Below are positions 25,899 through 34,935 of a stretch of DNA of 60,440 bases, in pieces. A model generated the notes under the pieces. It did no database searches and was not told the DNA's origin. It saw only the letters and a program-made list of their open reading frames with translations. Position numbers and translations under genes: made by a program. The stretch spans positions 1 through 60,440 of the forward strand of contig JAKPEO010000028.1 of the NCBI GenBank assembly GCA_029551925.1, written 5' to 3'. How positions within the stretch are numbered: the first letter of the stretch is position 1; the number at the start of each line of letters is the position of its first letter. The DNA comes from a bacterium. GTDB lineage: Bacteria > JAGOBX01.

Positions 25899-27128
25899 AT
25901 GTCGCCAATAAACATCAAATCAGGATTAAGAGTAGAGGATTATGTTTACAAAAAAATTCAAGTAGTGGAATTCACCGGCAGTTTAACTGAACAAAATCTA
26001 ATGCCAGTAAGAGAAGAATTAGTGTCAAAATTTCCGAATTTTTTAGAATATGTAGCGTTTGATATGAGTAAAGTGCCGTTTATTTCTATTGACACTTTAA
26101 GAGAATTGATTGAATTAAATAAAAAATTAAAAATGCTCAACAAAGTTGTTTTTTTAATAAGATTGCACAAACCTGTTTATAAATTTTTATCAACAACGCC
26201 AATAACTACAATATTCAAAATATTAGAAAATGAAGAACAGGTATTTCAAACATATTTAGCGGATAAAAATTTAACAGAAGACGATGTTGAAATTTTTTCG
26301 GCGGGCAATAAATTAAACAAATGGTATAATAAAATTCAGCAGTTATTATTAGAAATAAAAGAAGACAGCGACCCATTATTAAAAAACAATTTTATTCCAG
26401 AGGATGTAAATAATAATTTAACAGTTGTAATAGTGTCGCGAAATATCGCATTAGGCAGGAGTTTAATTGAACTTGCAGCAAAATATAAATTAACGCCTGT
26501 ATTATCGTCATTTGAACAAATAATGGATGTTATAGGAAAAGCTGACAATCTTTGCGGCTATATTATTGATGGTTATGAAGAGTTAGACCATTTGAGCAGA
26601 GTAATAAATAAAATTCGTAATACGGAGACTGATTTCTGTAAATCGCTATTACCGATATTAGTTTCTTTAAAATTAAAAACTCTCGGAATAGAACGCATTC
26701 CGAAATTAAATGAAATGATATATTATATAGTAGATGATTCCGTTGACCGCGAAGCTAAATCTATAAAGAAAATTCGTAATTTATATGAAAATATAGACAA
26801 AGTTGTTATTTATATTACTCCAAATATCAAATTTGAATTGACTACCGAAATTTGCACTTTTTATTTTTATAATGTTATTTCGCCTAATGACGCTGAAATA
26901 TTTGAAGCGTTTGTTGACGATGAGTTTGTCGCAAATTTATTAAAAGATATGTTTACAATCAATTTTAATCATTATGATTGCAAAGAAGCTGACAGTTTAT
27001 TTATTTCTGTTTTGCATAAATTAAGCGAAACATACGAGCAGAGCGTGCATTTTATGACAAAAGCAGACACTCCTTTAAATAAAGCGATACGCGAATTACC
27101 AATAGAATTAAATGTAAATATTTTATAA
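25899..27128 (+). CDS. STAS-domain protein with a degenerate receiver-like middle
   Basis: A 409-residue cytosolic protein. Residues about 18-115 look like a STAS/anti-sigma antagonist domain: VVEFTGSLTEQN, YVAFDMSKVPFISIDTLRELIELNKKL, VVFLIRLHKPVYKFL. Residues about 165-285 have the alternating strand/helix order of a receiver (LTVVIVSRNIALGRSLIELA, YIIDGYEEL, LLPILVSL). There Asp186 of YIIDGYEE could stand where a phosphoacceptor lies, but the acidic pocket is missing. The last 120 residues are unassigned. A signalling or scaffold role is inference. GAGGTGATAG precedes the ATG, and ruvC starts 9 bases downstream. Confidence 0.6.
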   Translation: MSPINIKSGLRVEDYVYKKIQVVEFTGSLTEQNLMPVREELVSKFPNFLEYVAFDMSKVPFISIDTLRELIELNKKLKMLNKVVFLIRLHKPVYKFLSTTPITTIFKILENEEQVFQTYLADKNLTEDDVEIFSAGNKLNKWYNKIQQLLLEIKEDSDPLLKNNFIPEDVNNNLTVVIVSRNIALGRSLIELAAKYKLTPVLSSFEQIMDVIGKADNLCGYIIDGYEELDHLSRVINKIRNTETDFCKSLLPILVSLKLKTLGIERIPKLNEMIYYIVDDSVDREAKSIKKIRNLYENIDKVVIYITPNIKFELTTEICTFYFYNVISPNDAEIFEAFVDDEFVANLLKDMFTINFNHYDCKEADSLFISVLHKLSETYEQSVHFMTKADTPLNKAIRELPIELNVNIL

Positions 27129-27137
27129 TTTGCAATA

Positions 27138-27632
27138 ATGTCTGATAAAAATTCTTTAAGAATAATGGGAATAGATCCGGGTATTGGCATTACTGGCTAT
27201 GGAATAATATTAGCGGATTTTCCAAAACCGAAACTACTCGAAGCCGGCTGCATAAAAATCAAAAAAACAGGAGCATTAGACAAAAGATTAAAACAATTAT
27301 TTGATGAACTAAATATTATTTTACAAAATAATAAACCTGATGTAATTGTAGTAGAAGAATTATACTCTCATTATAGTCATCCAAAAACCGCGATAATTAT
27401 GGGGCATGCGCGCGGGGTAATTTATTTATGCGCGGCATTGAATAATTTATTAGTTAAAAGTTTTTCAGCGAACAAAATAAAAATATCACTTGTCGGCAAT
27501 GGTCATGCGTCAAAACATCAGATGCAAAATATGATAAAAAATCGTTTTAATTTAACAAAAATACCGGACCCGCCGGATGTCGCTGATGCGCTTGCCGCGG
27601 CATTATGTTATTATAATACTTTGCAATATTAA
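27138..27632 (+). CDS. ruvC: Holliday junction resolvase RuvC
   Basis: Endonuclease that cuts four-way DNA junctions during recombination with RuvAB. It is 164 residues, normal. The catalytic acids are visible: Asp in MGIDPGIGITGYG, Glu in VVVEELYSHYSHPKTA and the C-terminal Asp pair in DPPDVADALAAALC. IMGHARGVIYL is the usual helix. It follows the STAS-domain gene by 9 bases and precedes the lipoate-ligase family gene by 18, so the three form one unit. ruvA and ruvB are not adjacent. Confidence 0.95.
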   Translation: MSDKNSLRIMGIDPGIGITGYGIILADFPKPKLLEAGCIKIKKTGALDKRLKQLFDELNIILQNNKPDVIVVEELYSHYSHPKTAIIMGHARGVIYLCAALNNLLVKSFSANKIKISLVGNGHASKHQMQNMIKNRFNLTKIPDPPDVADALAAALCYYNTLQY

Positions 27633-27650
27633 AATTAAAAAATCACTAAA

Positions 27651-28355
27651 ATGAAAATCAAACATTTGGAATACGGCGTTTTTTCTGGTATTGAAAATAT
27701 GGCCGAAGATTGGAGATTATTAGAAATATCGGAAAATCAAGGTATTTCATTTTTTAGATGCTACGGCTGGTGCGCGCCAGCAATTACTATTGGCCATCAT
27801 CAAAAAATCGATAATACGATAAATATTCAATTTTGCCAAAACAAAAAAATTGATATTATTAAAAGACCTACTGGCGGAAAAGCGATATTTCATAATAATG
27901 ATTTTACATTTGCTGTTATTTTAAATAAAAATATCGCAATAGAAAATTTAACATTACAAAACGCGTATGCATTAGTAAATACTGCGCTTTTTCAAACATT
28001 GAAAAAATTCAGTTGCGCTATTGAAATAATCGAAAAATCATTTGACCGCAATAAAATAAAAGACCCTATTTGTTTTAATTATTCGTATAATCATGAAATT
28101 ATTGCAAATGACAAAAAATTAGTAGGTATTGCCCAGCGACGTTTAAAAAATGCAGCGCTTATACAAGGAAATATACATTTGACAATAGACTTTGATTTAT
28201 ATGCTAAAATATTTTATACAGATAAAGAACCTTTAAAATCTAAATTTTGCGCATTATCGGAAATTTTAGATTTATCTAATTTTGATATTTTAAAATTTGA
28301 AAAAGTTTTTTTTGAAAAATTCAGAGAAATGCTCGATTATAAAAGAAATAAATGA
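27651..28355 (+). CDS. Lipoate-protein ligase / LipM-type octanoyltransferase
   Basis: A 234-residue protein of the BPL_LplA_LipB fold, attaching lipoyl or octanoyl groups to the lipoyl domains of 2-oxoacid dehydrogenases and glycine cleavage H protein. RPTGGKAIFHNND (about 72-84) is the substrate-binding loop. Cys141 in PICFNYS and Lys156 in NDKKLVGIAQRR match the LipM-like CF and K-x2-G-x-AQ motifs, while the ligase-specific ATP features are not obvious. An octanoyltransferase is therefore somewhat more likely than a scavenging ligase. Glycine cleavage T protein is encoded at 57561, so a need for lipoylation is consistent. Confidence 0.82.
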   Translation: MKIKHLEYGVFSGIENMAEDWRLLEISENQGISFFRCYGWCAPAITIGHHQKIDNTINIQFCQNKKIDIIKRPTGGKAIFHNNDFTFAVILNKNIAIENLTLQNAYALVNTALFQTLKKFSCAIEIIEKSFDRNKIKDPICFNYSYNHEIIANDKKLVGIAQRRLKNAALIQGNIHLTIDFDLYAKIFYTDKEPLKSKFCALSEILDLSNFDILKFEKVFFEKFREMLDYKRNK

Positions 28356-28365
28356 TAAATTATTG

Positions 28366-28394
28366 GTATGTGCGTATGGACGCACATACGCACA
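28366..28394. repeat. Overlapping alternative hairpins between convergent genes
   Basis: GTATGTGCG/CGCACATAC (28366-28374 with 28381-28389) and TGTGCGTATG/CATACGCACA (28369-28378 with 28385-28394) are two perfect, mutually exclusive stems. It is GC-richer than its surroundings and lies in the 71-base gap between the lipoate-ligase-type gene and the convergent GT2 gene. Probably a bidirectional termination structure, although no T tract follows. Confidence 0.5.
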
Positions 28395-28426
28395 TTGCAT
28401 CACATTGTAAAGTTTATCTATGACAT

Positions 28427-29152
28427 TTATCTAAAAAATTCTTTTATACGAAAAATCAACAGATTTTTCAAAAATTCAAATATTGCTCCAAATTTTACAA
28501 AAGATGTCCGCGTGGTAATATTATAAAAATGTATTGGAAATTCTTCAAATTTCATTTTGTATCTTCTAACATTAATCATTATTTCCGCATCAATAAACCA
28601 ATCATTTGATGTCAAATTTAGTTTTTTATATGCTTCGCGTGTTAAAATTTTCGGTTTAGAATTAGCGTCTTTACATTTAATATTTGGAAACAAAATTTTA
28701 AAAATAAAATTATAAATTTTAGATATACAAATACGATAAAATCCGTCGTCTCGCTTTATTCTATATGTTTTTACTAAATCAAGATTTTTTTCTTTTATTA
28801 ATTTAAAGCATTGTCCTATGCTTTCAATAGGAAATTGTCCATCTCCGTCAATTACACAAATATATTTACCATCTGCTGCAGCCATACCTTTACGCATATC
28901 CCAGCCCATCATTCCGCGTTTCGGTTTGATTACTGTTTTAATGCGCGCATCTGCTTTTGCTAATTCCCTAATAATATCTTTTGTCTTATCTTGACTGCCT
29001 TTTATATAATTTCCTACTAATACCAACTGCCAAGCGTCTGTCAAATTTTCCAAAATTTTTTTTAATTTATCAACAAAAGGTATTACATTTTCTTCTGAAC
29101 GGTAGCAAAGCACAACAACAGAAAGTTCTATTTGTTTATTTTCTAAATTCAT
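28427..29152 (-). CDS. GT2-family glycosyltransferase (polyprenyl-phosphate type)
   Basis: A 241-residue GT-A glycosyltransferase. The start LSVVVLCYRSEENVIPFV is the nucleotide-binding strand. VIKPKRGMMGWDMRKGMAAADGKYICVIDGDGQFP contains the DGDGQ (DxD-like) metal site typical of dolichol/undecaprenyl-phosphate mannosyl- or glucosyltransferases. ANSKPKILTREAY and ADAEIMINVRRYKMKFEEFPI follow the DPM1-like pattern. No C-terminal membrane helices are present, so it would be a membrane-associated soluble enzyme. It is 13 bases downstream of glmM and probably co-transcribed with it. Confidence 0.85.
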   Translation of the reverse strand: MNLENKQIELSVVVLCYRSEENVIPFVDKLKKILENLTDAWQLVLVGNYIKGSQDKTKDIIRELAKADARIKTVIKPKRGMMGWDMRKGMAAADGKYICVIDGDGQFPIESIGQCFKLIKEKNLDLVKTYRIKRDDGFYRICISKIYNFIFKILFPNIKCKDANSKPKILTREAYKKLNLTSNDWFIDAEIMINVRRYKMKFEEFPIHFYNITTRTSFVKFGAIFEFLKNLLIFRIKEFFR

Positions 29153-29165
29153 AAGTCATAAATTT

Positions 29166-30515
29166 TCAACCTAATTTTTCTTTTATTACTGACGCAATAT
29201 TTTTTGTGATTTTATCAGCTAATTTTTCGGTCGGCGCTTCGACCATTACTCTACAATACATCTGCGTGCCTGAATATCTAACAAGCAATCTACCGCTTTC
29301 TCCTAATTCTTTCTCGGCTTTATTTATAGCATCAGATATCTCTTTGATTTCATCTAAATTTTTCTTTTCGCGCACTTCGACATTTATCAATTTTTGCGGA
29401 TAGGTCTTCATTACTTTTGCAAGTTGCGATAACGGCTCCCGCGTTTCTTTCATAATAGATAATAATTGTAATGCGCTCAATATTCCATCGCCAGTCGTAT
29501 GATAGTCTGTAAAAATAATATGTCCAGAATCTTCGCCACCTAAATTCACATCGTATTTCAGCATATCAGCGATTACATATCTATCGCCAACCTGTGACTT
29601 ATAATGTTTTATCCCTAAATTATTCAGCATTTCAGTTAACCCTAAATTGCTCATTACAGTTGTCACAACCGCGTTATTTTTCAATTTGTTTTTTTTGTGC
29701 ATATAATTCGCGCAGATTGCAATTATTTTATCGCCGCTGATTTCATTGCCGTTTTCGTCAACCGCAATAAATCTGTCGCCGTCGCCATCAAAAGCAATAC
29801 CTATATGCGCTTTCTTTTCTTTAACTAAATTTTGTAAATCCGAAGTGTATTGCGAACCGCAATTGAAATTGATATTAGTGCCATTAGGATATATGTGTAT
29901 TGGATAAACCTCTGCACCAAGTTCGCGAAAAACAGTCGGCGCTACTTTATATGTCGCGCCATTAGCGCAGTCAATTGCTATTTTCATTCCGTCCAGCGTC
30001 AAATCATCAGGAAAAGTTTTTTTTAAAAAAACAATATATCTGCCGAGCACATCTTCAATACGATATGCTTTACCTACATCATCTGCCGTAGGTCTTAATG
30101 AATCTATTGTTCGTGAAAAAATTATATCTTCGATTTTTTCTTCTAATTCATCAGGCAATTTATAGCCCTTTCTCGAAAAAATTTTTATGCCGTTATCTTG
30201 AAAAGGATTATGCGAAGCTGATATTACTATTCCGGCGTCAGCGCGCATATCGCGAGTAATAAACGCTATCCCAGGAGTAGGCACAGGCCCGACTAAATAC
30301 ACATCTACGCCCATTGAACAGATTCCGGCAGCCAACGCATTTTCCAACATATAACAAGACAGCCGCGTATCTTTGCCTATTAATATTTTATGGCGATATT
30401 CTTTACGCTTCGCAATATAAGCGACAGCGCGGCCTATTTGCATCGCTACTTCTACTGTCATCGGATAAATATTTGCAATGCCGCGCACTCCGTCAGTTCC
30501 AAATAGTTTAGTCAT
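29166..30515 (-). CDS. glmM: Phosphoglucosamine mutase
   Basis: Converts glucosamine-6-phosphate to glucosamine-1-phosphate for UDP-GlcNAc, feeding peptidoglycan and lipopolysaccharide. It is 449 residues, normal. FGTDGVRG opens the protein and the phosphoserine is Ser101 in [14 protein letters not shown]. The metal loop is DGDGDR, GGEDSGH is the sugar loop and [12 protein letters not shown] is the phosphate-binding C-terminal loop (RxSGT). A paralogous hexose mutase at 52903 handles a different sugar. Probably in an operon with the GT2 gene. Confidence 0.96.
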   Translation of the reverse strand: MTKLFGTDGVRGIANIYPMTVEVAMQIGRAVAYIAKRKEYRHKILIGKDTRLSCYMLENALAAGICSMGVDVYLVGPVPTPGIAFITRDMRADAGIVISASHNPFQDNGIKIFSRKGYKLPDELEEKIEDIIFSRTIDSLRPTADDVGKAYRIEDVLGRYIVFLKKTFPDDLTLDGMKIAIDCANGATYKVAPTVFRELGAEVYPIHIYPNGTNINFNCGSQYTSDLQNLVKEKKAHIGIAFDGDGDRFIAVDENGNEISGDKIIAICANYMHKKNKLKNNAVVTTVMSNLGLTEMLNNLGIKHYKSQVGDRYVIADMLKYDVNLGGEDSGHIIFTDYHTTGDGILSALQLLSIMKETREPLSQLAKVMKTYPQKLINVEVREKKNLDEIKEISDAINKAEKELGESGRLLVRYSGTQMYCRVMVEAPTEKLADKITKNIASVIKEKLG

Positions 30516-30685
30516 ATTTTTTTACTCCCTTTATCATTTTACATTTTAGGCATTTGTTTAAAAATAATATTAAAACATTAGTTTATAAAAAACAAATATT
30601 TTTTCTATTGTGGTAAAATAAGAATTAATCGTAAAAGCGATAGAACACTTAAAAAAACTTACTCTTTTTTCTCATTTCAATTTTT

Positions 30686-33349
30686 TTATTTTAAATTAAG
30701 CCATTTTTTATAAATTACAGCTGACGGCGATAAATAAAAATACGGCGGCGGATTAAGAAAAGGATTGCAATTAGCCGCTGTCTCAAATCTAACATCTATA
30801 TTGCCGCGAGTTTTAATAAAACGTCCAGAATAAATGCTGCCGTTAATTTTTAAATTGTCAATATCGATATTTCTATCAGCGAAAATCAATCCGTAAATAT
30901 TCGGACGATAGGGATCTGTCACAGCTGTGCCATTAAAATAAATATTGCCTTTTGTAACTATTGCAGGGTAAGTGTCTGAGCTTTTACTAATATTTATGCC
31001 GTTTAATCCGACAATAATCACATCGCCTGCAACGCATAATGTGCCATTAATATTTGTATTACCTTCCGGCACAATAGATACAGTCGGCTCAGGCGAAATA
31101 AATCTGCGGACAAGTATATTATCGAGCCAGCCGCGCTGCTGCGACGCTTCAAATACCACATTACCATCGTTATTTGATTTTCCGCCGCCGACATTAGTAG
31201 CAGATGCTCTTAATATATTATTCACCCAAAAAAAATAATCAGACCTACTTGGACCAATTCGAGATGATTCTCCACTTGCAAAAGTAAAAGTATAAAAATT
31301 CCCGTCATCTGGAAAATAAAAATCGCCGGGCGGATCAGCTATCGCTCCGTTTCGCGTGCCGTCTGTGCCTATCTGTGGAGAGTTATACACGCCGTTTGAA
31401 ATATGCGCTAATACATTATTATTATCTGTTCGGTATTTTGTAGATAGAGCAAAAGTTCCGCTATTAGGATATGTTAAATTTACAGCTACATCGCATTGAA
31501 TCAATACATTTTGTTCATCAATAAAATTTAATCTTATGCCGGCATCGCTATTATCGCCAGTATCAAAATACAATGCACGAATTACTGGATCATATGACAT
31601 AAAAGATGTGCCAGCCCCGTGTAAATCTAAATGCCTGCCATTATTATATGTTGCTAATGAATTTACAGAAAAATCGTCATACCATAAAAATACCTGATTA
31701 GAATCAGCTGGCGGTATACCTGCTGACGGATTAGCATAATAAACATAATAATTTTCTATTGAATTACCGGCCGCAATATTTTCCTGCAATCTAAACCAAA
31801 GTCCGCGATCCGCTTCATTTGTCATATATACGCGATGTAATTCTGTATATATGCCGGCATTATATCGCACAACGCGCAAATCGCGCAAATCTGCGCGCAG
31901 TAATCCAGCATTTATTAATGATGTAGTATCTAAATCTAAACGCACGCTGTAACCGCTTTGGACATTCACATTTTGAGTATTATTATTAGTAACTCTTAAT
32001 TTAAAGCGCCGTCTGTAATTTTTATTCCACCAAGGTACTCCGCCAATTGTAGCATCGCCGCTAATATACCATTGATTAAAATAATTTGTATTTTCTAAAA
32101 ATGCAAAATTGCCGGCTATCGCTTGACCAAACGGCAGCGCTTCGTTTCTATAACCATTAGTGTCAAATGAAGTTATATTAACATACGAATCGCCTGTGTC
32201 AACAGATGTAAAATTAACAGCATTAGTAATTGCATTCGGCGAGATAATCATAGTATCATTTGAATGGACATTGTTGCCTTCTAAATAACATAATAATGGT
32301 TTAGCGCTATGAGTAGATGGCGCAGTAGCGCCGTTAAAGCCAAAACTTACAACATCAAAATCAGTTTGGCGATTATTCAAATTGCCCACGCCGGCCCAGC
32401 CAGAAATATGCGTATTATCAATTACTGAAAAAGTCCAAGCGCCGGGTTCAGGCAAACCATCTTGCCAAATTTTCATTCTAATATTATTACCTTGCGCGCG
32501 CAAACGCGTCCAGTAATAAGTATCATTTGCTAATACATATCCAGTGCTACTTAAAACCGCCACTATACCATTAGTACGCCGCGCAAGATAAATTATACCT
32601 GCAAGATAAATCGCAGAATAATTATTTTCGCTGCCGGAATTACCGCTAGCGCGAATAAATAAATAATCTATTTGCGCGGCAACAGAAGAAAATTTGTGTT
32701 TTGCTAATATTTCAATATCCTGCGAGCCGTCAGCTAAATTAAATGACAGCATTGTTCGCAAATCATTGCTTAATGTTTTTCTTAAAACTTTGCCGCCAGT
32801 AGCGAAAGCATCATTTGCTATTGTAAATGTTATGCCCGCAGTAGCCCAGCGGTGCGTCCAACCTGCCGGCATTTGTCCTGTCGGATATTCTGAAAAATCA
32901 GTATAATAACTAATAAGCGCATCAGCTGAAATATTTATTCCGGAATCAGCTAAAATAAGATGATTGAACATAGCAGGCGTGTTGAGCGATGGCTCATAAA
33001 AAAATACAATTGTATCATAATAATTTTTATAATTGCCGACCGATGTAATTTTACTAATATTAGCACCGGCTGTTTCTATCGATACATTAAAATATCCGAT
33101 TGTCTCGCCTAATGAATTTACAAATGGGAAATTACTAAATCCAGTATTCCATGCGGGATCTGCAGCCAATTCTTTTTTTGAGTATTCTATACCTGCCTCT
33201 GCTATATAAAACGCTTGTTTTTTAGCGGTTTCGCTTATTGATAATTCAATAGATTTTTTTGTAATATTAGAAATCAATAAACTCAAAGCAAATAAAACAA
33301 ATAAAACTAACAATACATAAATAATAGCAAAGCCGCTATTTTTTTTCAT
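30686..33349 (-). CDS. PilX-like type IV pilus protein with DUF2341
   Basis: An 887-residue exported protein. The N-terminus (MKKNSGFAIIYVLLVLFVLF to about residue 30, then AFYIAEAGIEYSKKEL) is the PilX/pseudopilin type found in minor pilins. Residues about 135-340 resemble a LamG/concanavalin-like sandwich. Residues about 438-545 match DUF2341 (WWNKNYRRRFKL, then YYVYYANPSAG). A second jelly-roll-like segment reaches about 770. The end (VAGDVIIVGLNGI, IYFNGTAV, IKTRGNIDVRFE) is a beta-helix-like tail as in bactofilin-like pilus proteins. It could act as an adhesive pilus tip. It is four bases upstream-ordered after gmk. No other pilus gene is in the window. Confidence 0.8.
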   Translation of the reverse strand: MKKNSGFAIIYVLLVLFVLFALSLLISNITKKSIELSISETAKKQAFYIAEAGIEYSKKELAADPAWNTGFSNFPFVNSLGETIGYFNVSIETAGANISKITSVGNYKNYYDTIVFFYEPSLNTPAMFNHLILADSGINISADALISYYTDFSEYPTGQMPAGWTHRWATAGITFTIANDAFATGGKVLRKTLSNDLRTMLSFNLADGSQDIEILAKHKFSSVAAQIDYLFIRASGNSGSENNYSAIYLAGIIYLARRTNGIVAVLSSTGYVLANDTYYWTRLRAQGNNIRMKIWQDGLPEPGAWTFSVIDNTHISGWAGVGNLNNRQTDFDVVSFGFNGATAPSTHSAKPLLCYLEGNNVHSNDTMIISPNAITNAVNFTSVDTGDSYVNITSFDTNGYRNEALPFGQAIAGNFAFLENTNYFNQWYISGDATIGGVPWWNKNYRRRFKLRVTNNNTQNVNVQSGYSVRLDLDTTSLINAGLLRADLRDLRVVRYNAGIYTELHRVYMTNEADRGLWFRLQENIAAGNSIENYYVYYANPSAGIPPADSNQVFLWYDDFSVNSLATYNNGRHLDLHGAGTSFMSYDPVIRALYFDTGDNSDAGIRLNFIDEQNVLIQCDVAVNLTYPNSGTFALSTKYRTDNNNVLAHISNGVYNSPQIGTDGTRNGAIADPPGDFYFPDDGNFYTFTFASGESSRIGPSRSDYFFWVNNILRASATNVGGGKSNNDGNVVFEASQQRGWLDNILVRRFISPEPTVSIVPEGNTNINGTLCVAGDVIIVGLNGINISKSSDTYPAIVTKGNIYFNGTAVTDPYRPNIYGLIFADRNIDIDNLKINGSIYSGRFIKTRGNIDVRFETAANCNPFLNPPPYFYLSPSAVIYKKWLNLK

Positions 33350-33352
33350 AAC

Positions 33353-33910
33353 TTACCGATATTTTTTTATTATTGTTTTTAATTCAGCAATCGCTTGTTC
33401 TAAATCGTCGTTTATTATGCAATATTCGTATTTGTCTTTGTATTTCATTTCTTCTTCGGCATTTTTTAAGCGAGTAGCAATTACTTCCTCAGTTTCTGTT
33501 TTTCTGCCGCGCAATCGCTTTTCAAGTTCTGCCATTGACGGCGGCGCGATAAAAACAAGAATGCTTTCAGGCAGCCGTTCTTTTACTTGCATACCGCCCT
33601 GCACATCAATATCTAAAATTATATCTTGACCTTGATTAATTTTTTCGCGCACTAATGATAGCGGCGTGCCGTAAAAATTATTATGCACTTTCGCCCACTC
33701 TAAAAATTCGCCTTCGCTAATTAATTTTTTGAATGTTTGTTCATCTATAAATTTATATTCGACTCCGTCTGTCTCGCCAGGACGAGGTTTGCGCGTTGTC
33801 ATTGATACTGAAAACGCAATATTATCAAGTTCACTCAACACTCTTTTACAAATCGTAGATTTACCGGCGCCAGACGGTGCTGAAATCACAAATACTTTCC
33901 CGATACGCAT
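33353..33910 (-). CDS. gmk: Guanylate kinase
   Basis: Phosphorylates GMP to GDP with ATP in the cytosol. It is 185 residues, normal. The P-loop SAPSGAGKST is at residues 9-18. The GMP-binding segment SVSMTTRKPRPGETDGVEYKF carries the expected Ser, Arg and Tyr contacts. ILDIDVQGGMQVK and RLKNAEEEM (lid Arg) complete it. GGAGAAGC precedes the ATG. It lies 37 bases downstream of yicC, a pairing very common in bacteria. Confidence 0.97.
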   Translation of the reverse strand: MRIGKVFVISAPSGAGKSTICKRVLSELDNIAFSVSMTTRKPRPGETDGVEYKFIDEQTFKKLISEGEFLEWAKVHNNFYGTPLSLVREKINQGQDIILDIDVQGGMQVKERLPESILVFIAPPSMAELEKRLRGRKTETEEVIATRLKNAEEEMKYKDKYEYCIINDDLEQAIAELKTIIKKYR

Positions 33911-33947
33911 TGCTTCTCCTTTTTAGTTAATCTAAATAAAAAAATAT

Positions 33948-34850
33948 TCAAACTATATTCATTATTTGTTCTTTGATTTTTTCAAGTAAATTTTTTATAT
34001 TCACTACTCTTTGCGATATTTCAGCGTTCATTGATTTTACGCTGCAAGTATTTATTTCGCGCTGTATTTCCTGGACTAAAAATTCTAATGTTTTACCAAT
34101 CGGCTCGTCATCTTTTTTATTTAATAATTTTTCAAATTGCAATAAATGACTTTTCAAACGCTCTAATTCTTCAGAAACATCAATTTTATCAGCAAACAGC
34201 GATAATTCGCACATTATTTTTTTTTCTAAATTGTCAGATTGTAAATCTTGGCGAAATTCATTAATGATTTTATGCAGTTTTTCTTTATAATTAATCAATG
34301 CCTTCGGTAATTCTTGTTTTATTATTTCAATATTTTGCTTGATTTCATTTATATAATTTTGTATAGAAGACAGTAAATTATCCGCTTCTTTTATTCGCAT
34401 ATTATCAAGCGCATCTAATGTTTTCAAAAGTAATGTAGTCACTTGCATTTTTATTTTTTCTATTTCAATTTTATTTTGATAATTTTGATTTATTACTTCC
34501 GGCAGCCGCAATAAATTTGTTAAATCAATTGAATTTGAAAATAAACTTTTTTCGGCTCGCATTAATTCGTTAATTTTTTTTAGTTCATTAATATACTGAA
34601 TTAAAACATTAGAATTTACAGCAATCGTATTAATTTTATATTCTGAAAATAATAAATTGACATATATTTTTCCACGCTTAAGTTTTTCACGAATCAGCGC
34701 AATTAATTCCTGTTCTATTTCATTTAAAAAATTAGGCGATTTTATTGATATATCGCAATATTTGTTGTTATACGCTTTAATAGAAATCTCAAGCAAACCA
34801 ATATCTGTTTCACCGCTGCAATATGCATAACCGCTCATACTTTTAAACAT
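33948..34850 (-). CDS. yicC: YicC family endoribonuclease
   Basis: A 300-residue protein of the YicC/YloC family. These act as endoribonucleases, and E. coli YicC promotes decay of the small RNA RyhB. The opening MFKSMSGYAYCSGETD, SIKAYNNKYCDISIKSPNFLNEIEQELIALIREKLKRGK is the YicC-N signature. The C-terminal DUF1732 segment (EPIGKTLEFLVQEIQREINTC-SVKS) ends the protein. The start is set at the ATG at 34850. A longer frame would need a TTG at 34901 and lies outside the conserved region. It probably shares an operon with gmk. Confidence 0.92.
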   Translation of the reverse strand: MFKSMSGYAYCSGETDIGLLEISIKAYNNKYCDISIKSPNFLNEIEQELIALIREKLKRGKIYVNLLFSEYKINTIAVNSNVLIQYINELKKINELMRAEKSLFSNSIDLTNLLRLPEVINQNYQNKIEIEKIKMQVTTLLLKTLDALDNMRIKEADNLLSSIQNYINEIKQNIEIIKQELPKALINYKEKLHKIINEFRQDLQSDNLEKKIMCELSLFADKIDVSEELERLKSHLLQFEKLLNKKDDEPIGKTLEFLVQEIQREINTCSVKSMNAEISQRVVNIKNLLEKIKEQIMNIV

Positions 34851-34935
34851 AATATTTTTTTCCCAACAAATATTTTTATAAATACATACTCTAAAATTCA
34901 AAAATAATCAAGAAAAAAATATGTTATTTATATTT

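Noticed and set aside
30972-31238. Plus-strand ORF opposite the pilus protein gene
   Set aside because: Low-complexity Ser/Pro/Thr reading on the antisense strand without ribosome binding site.
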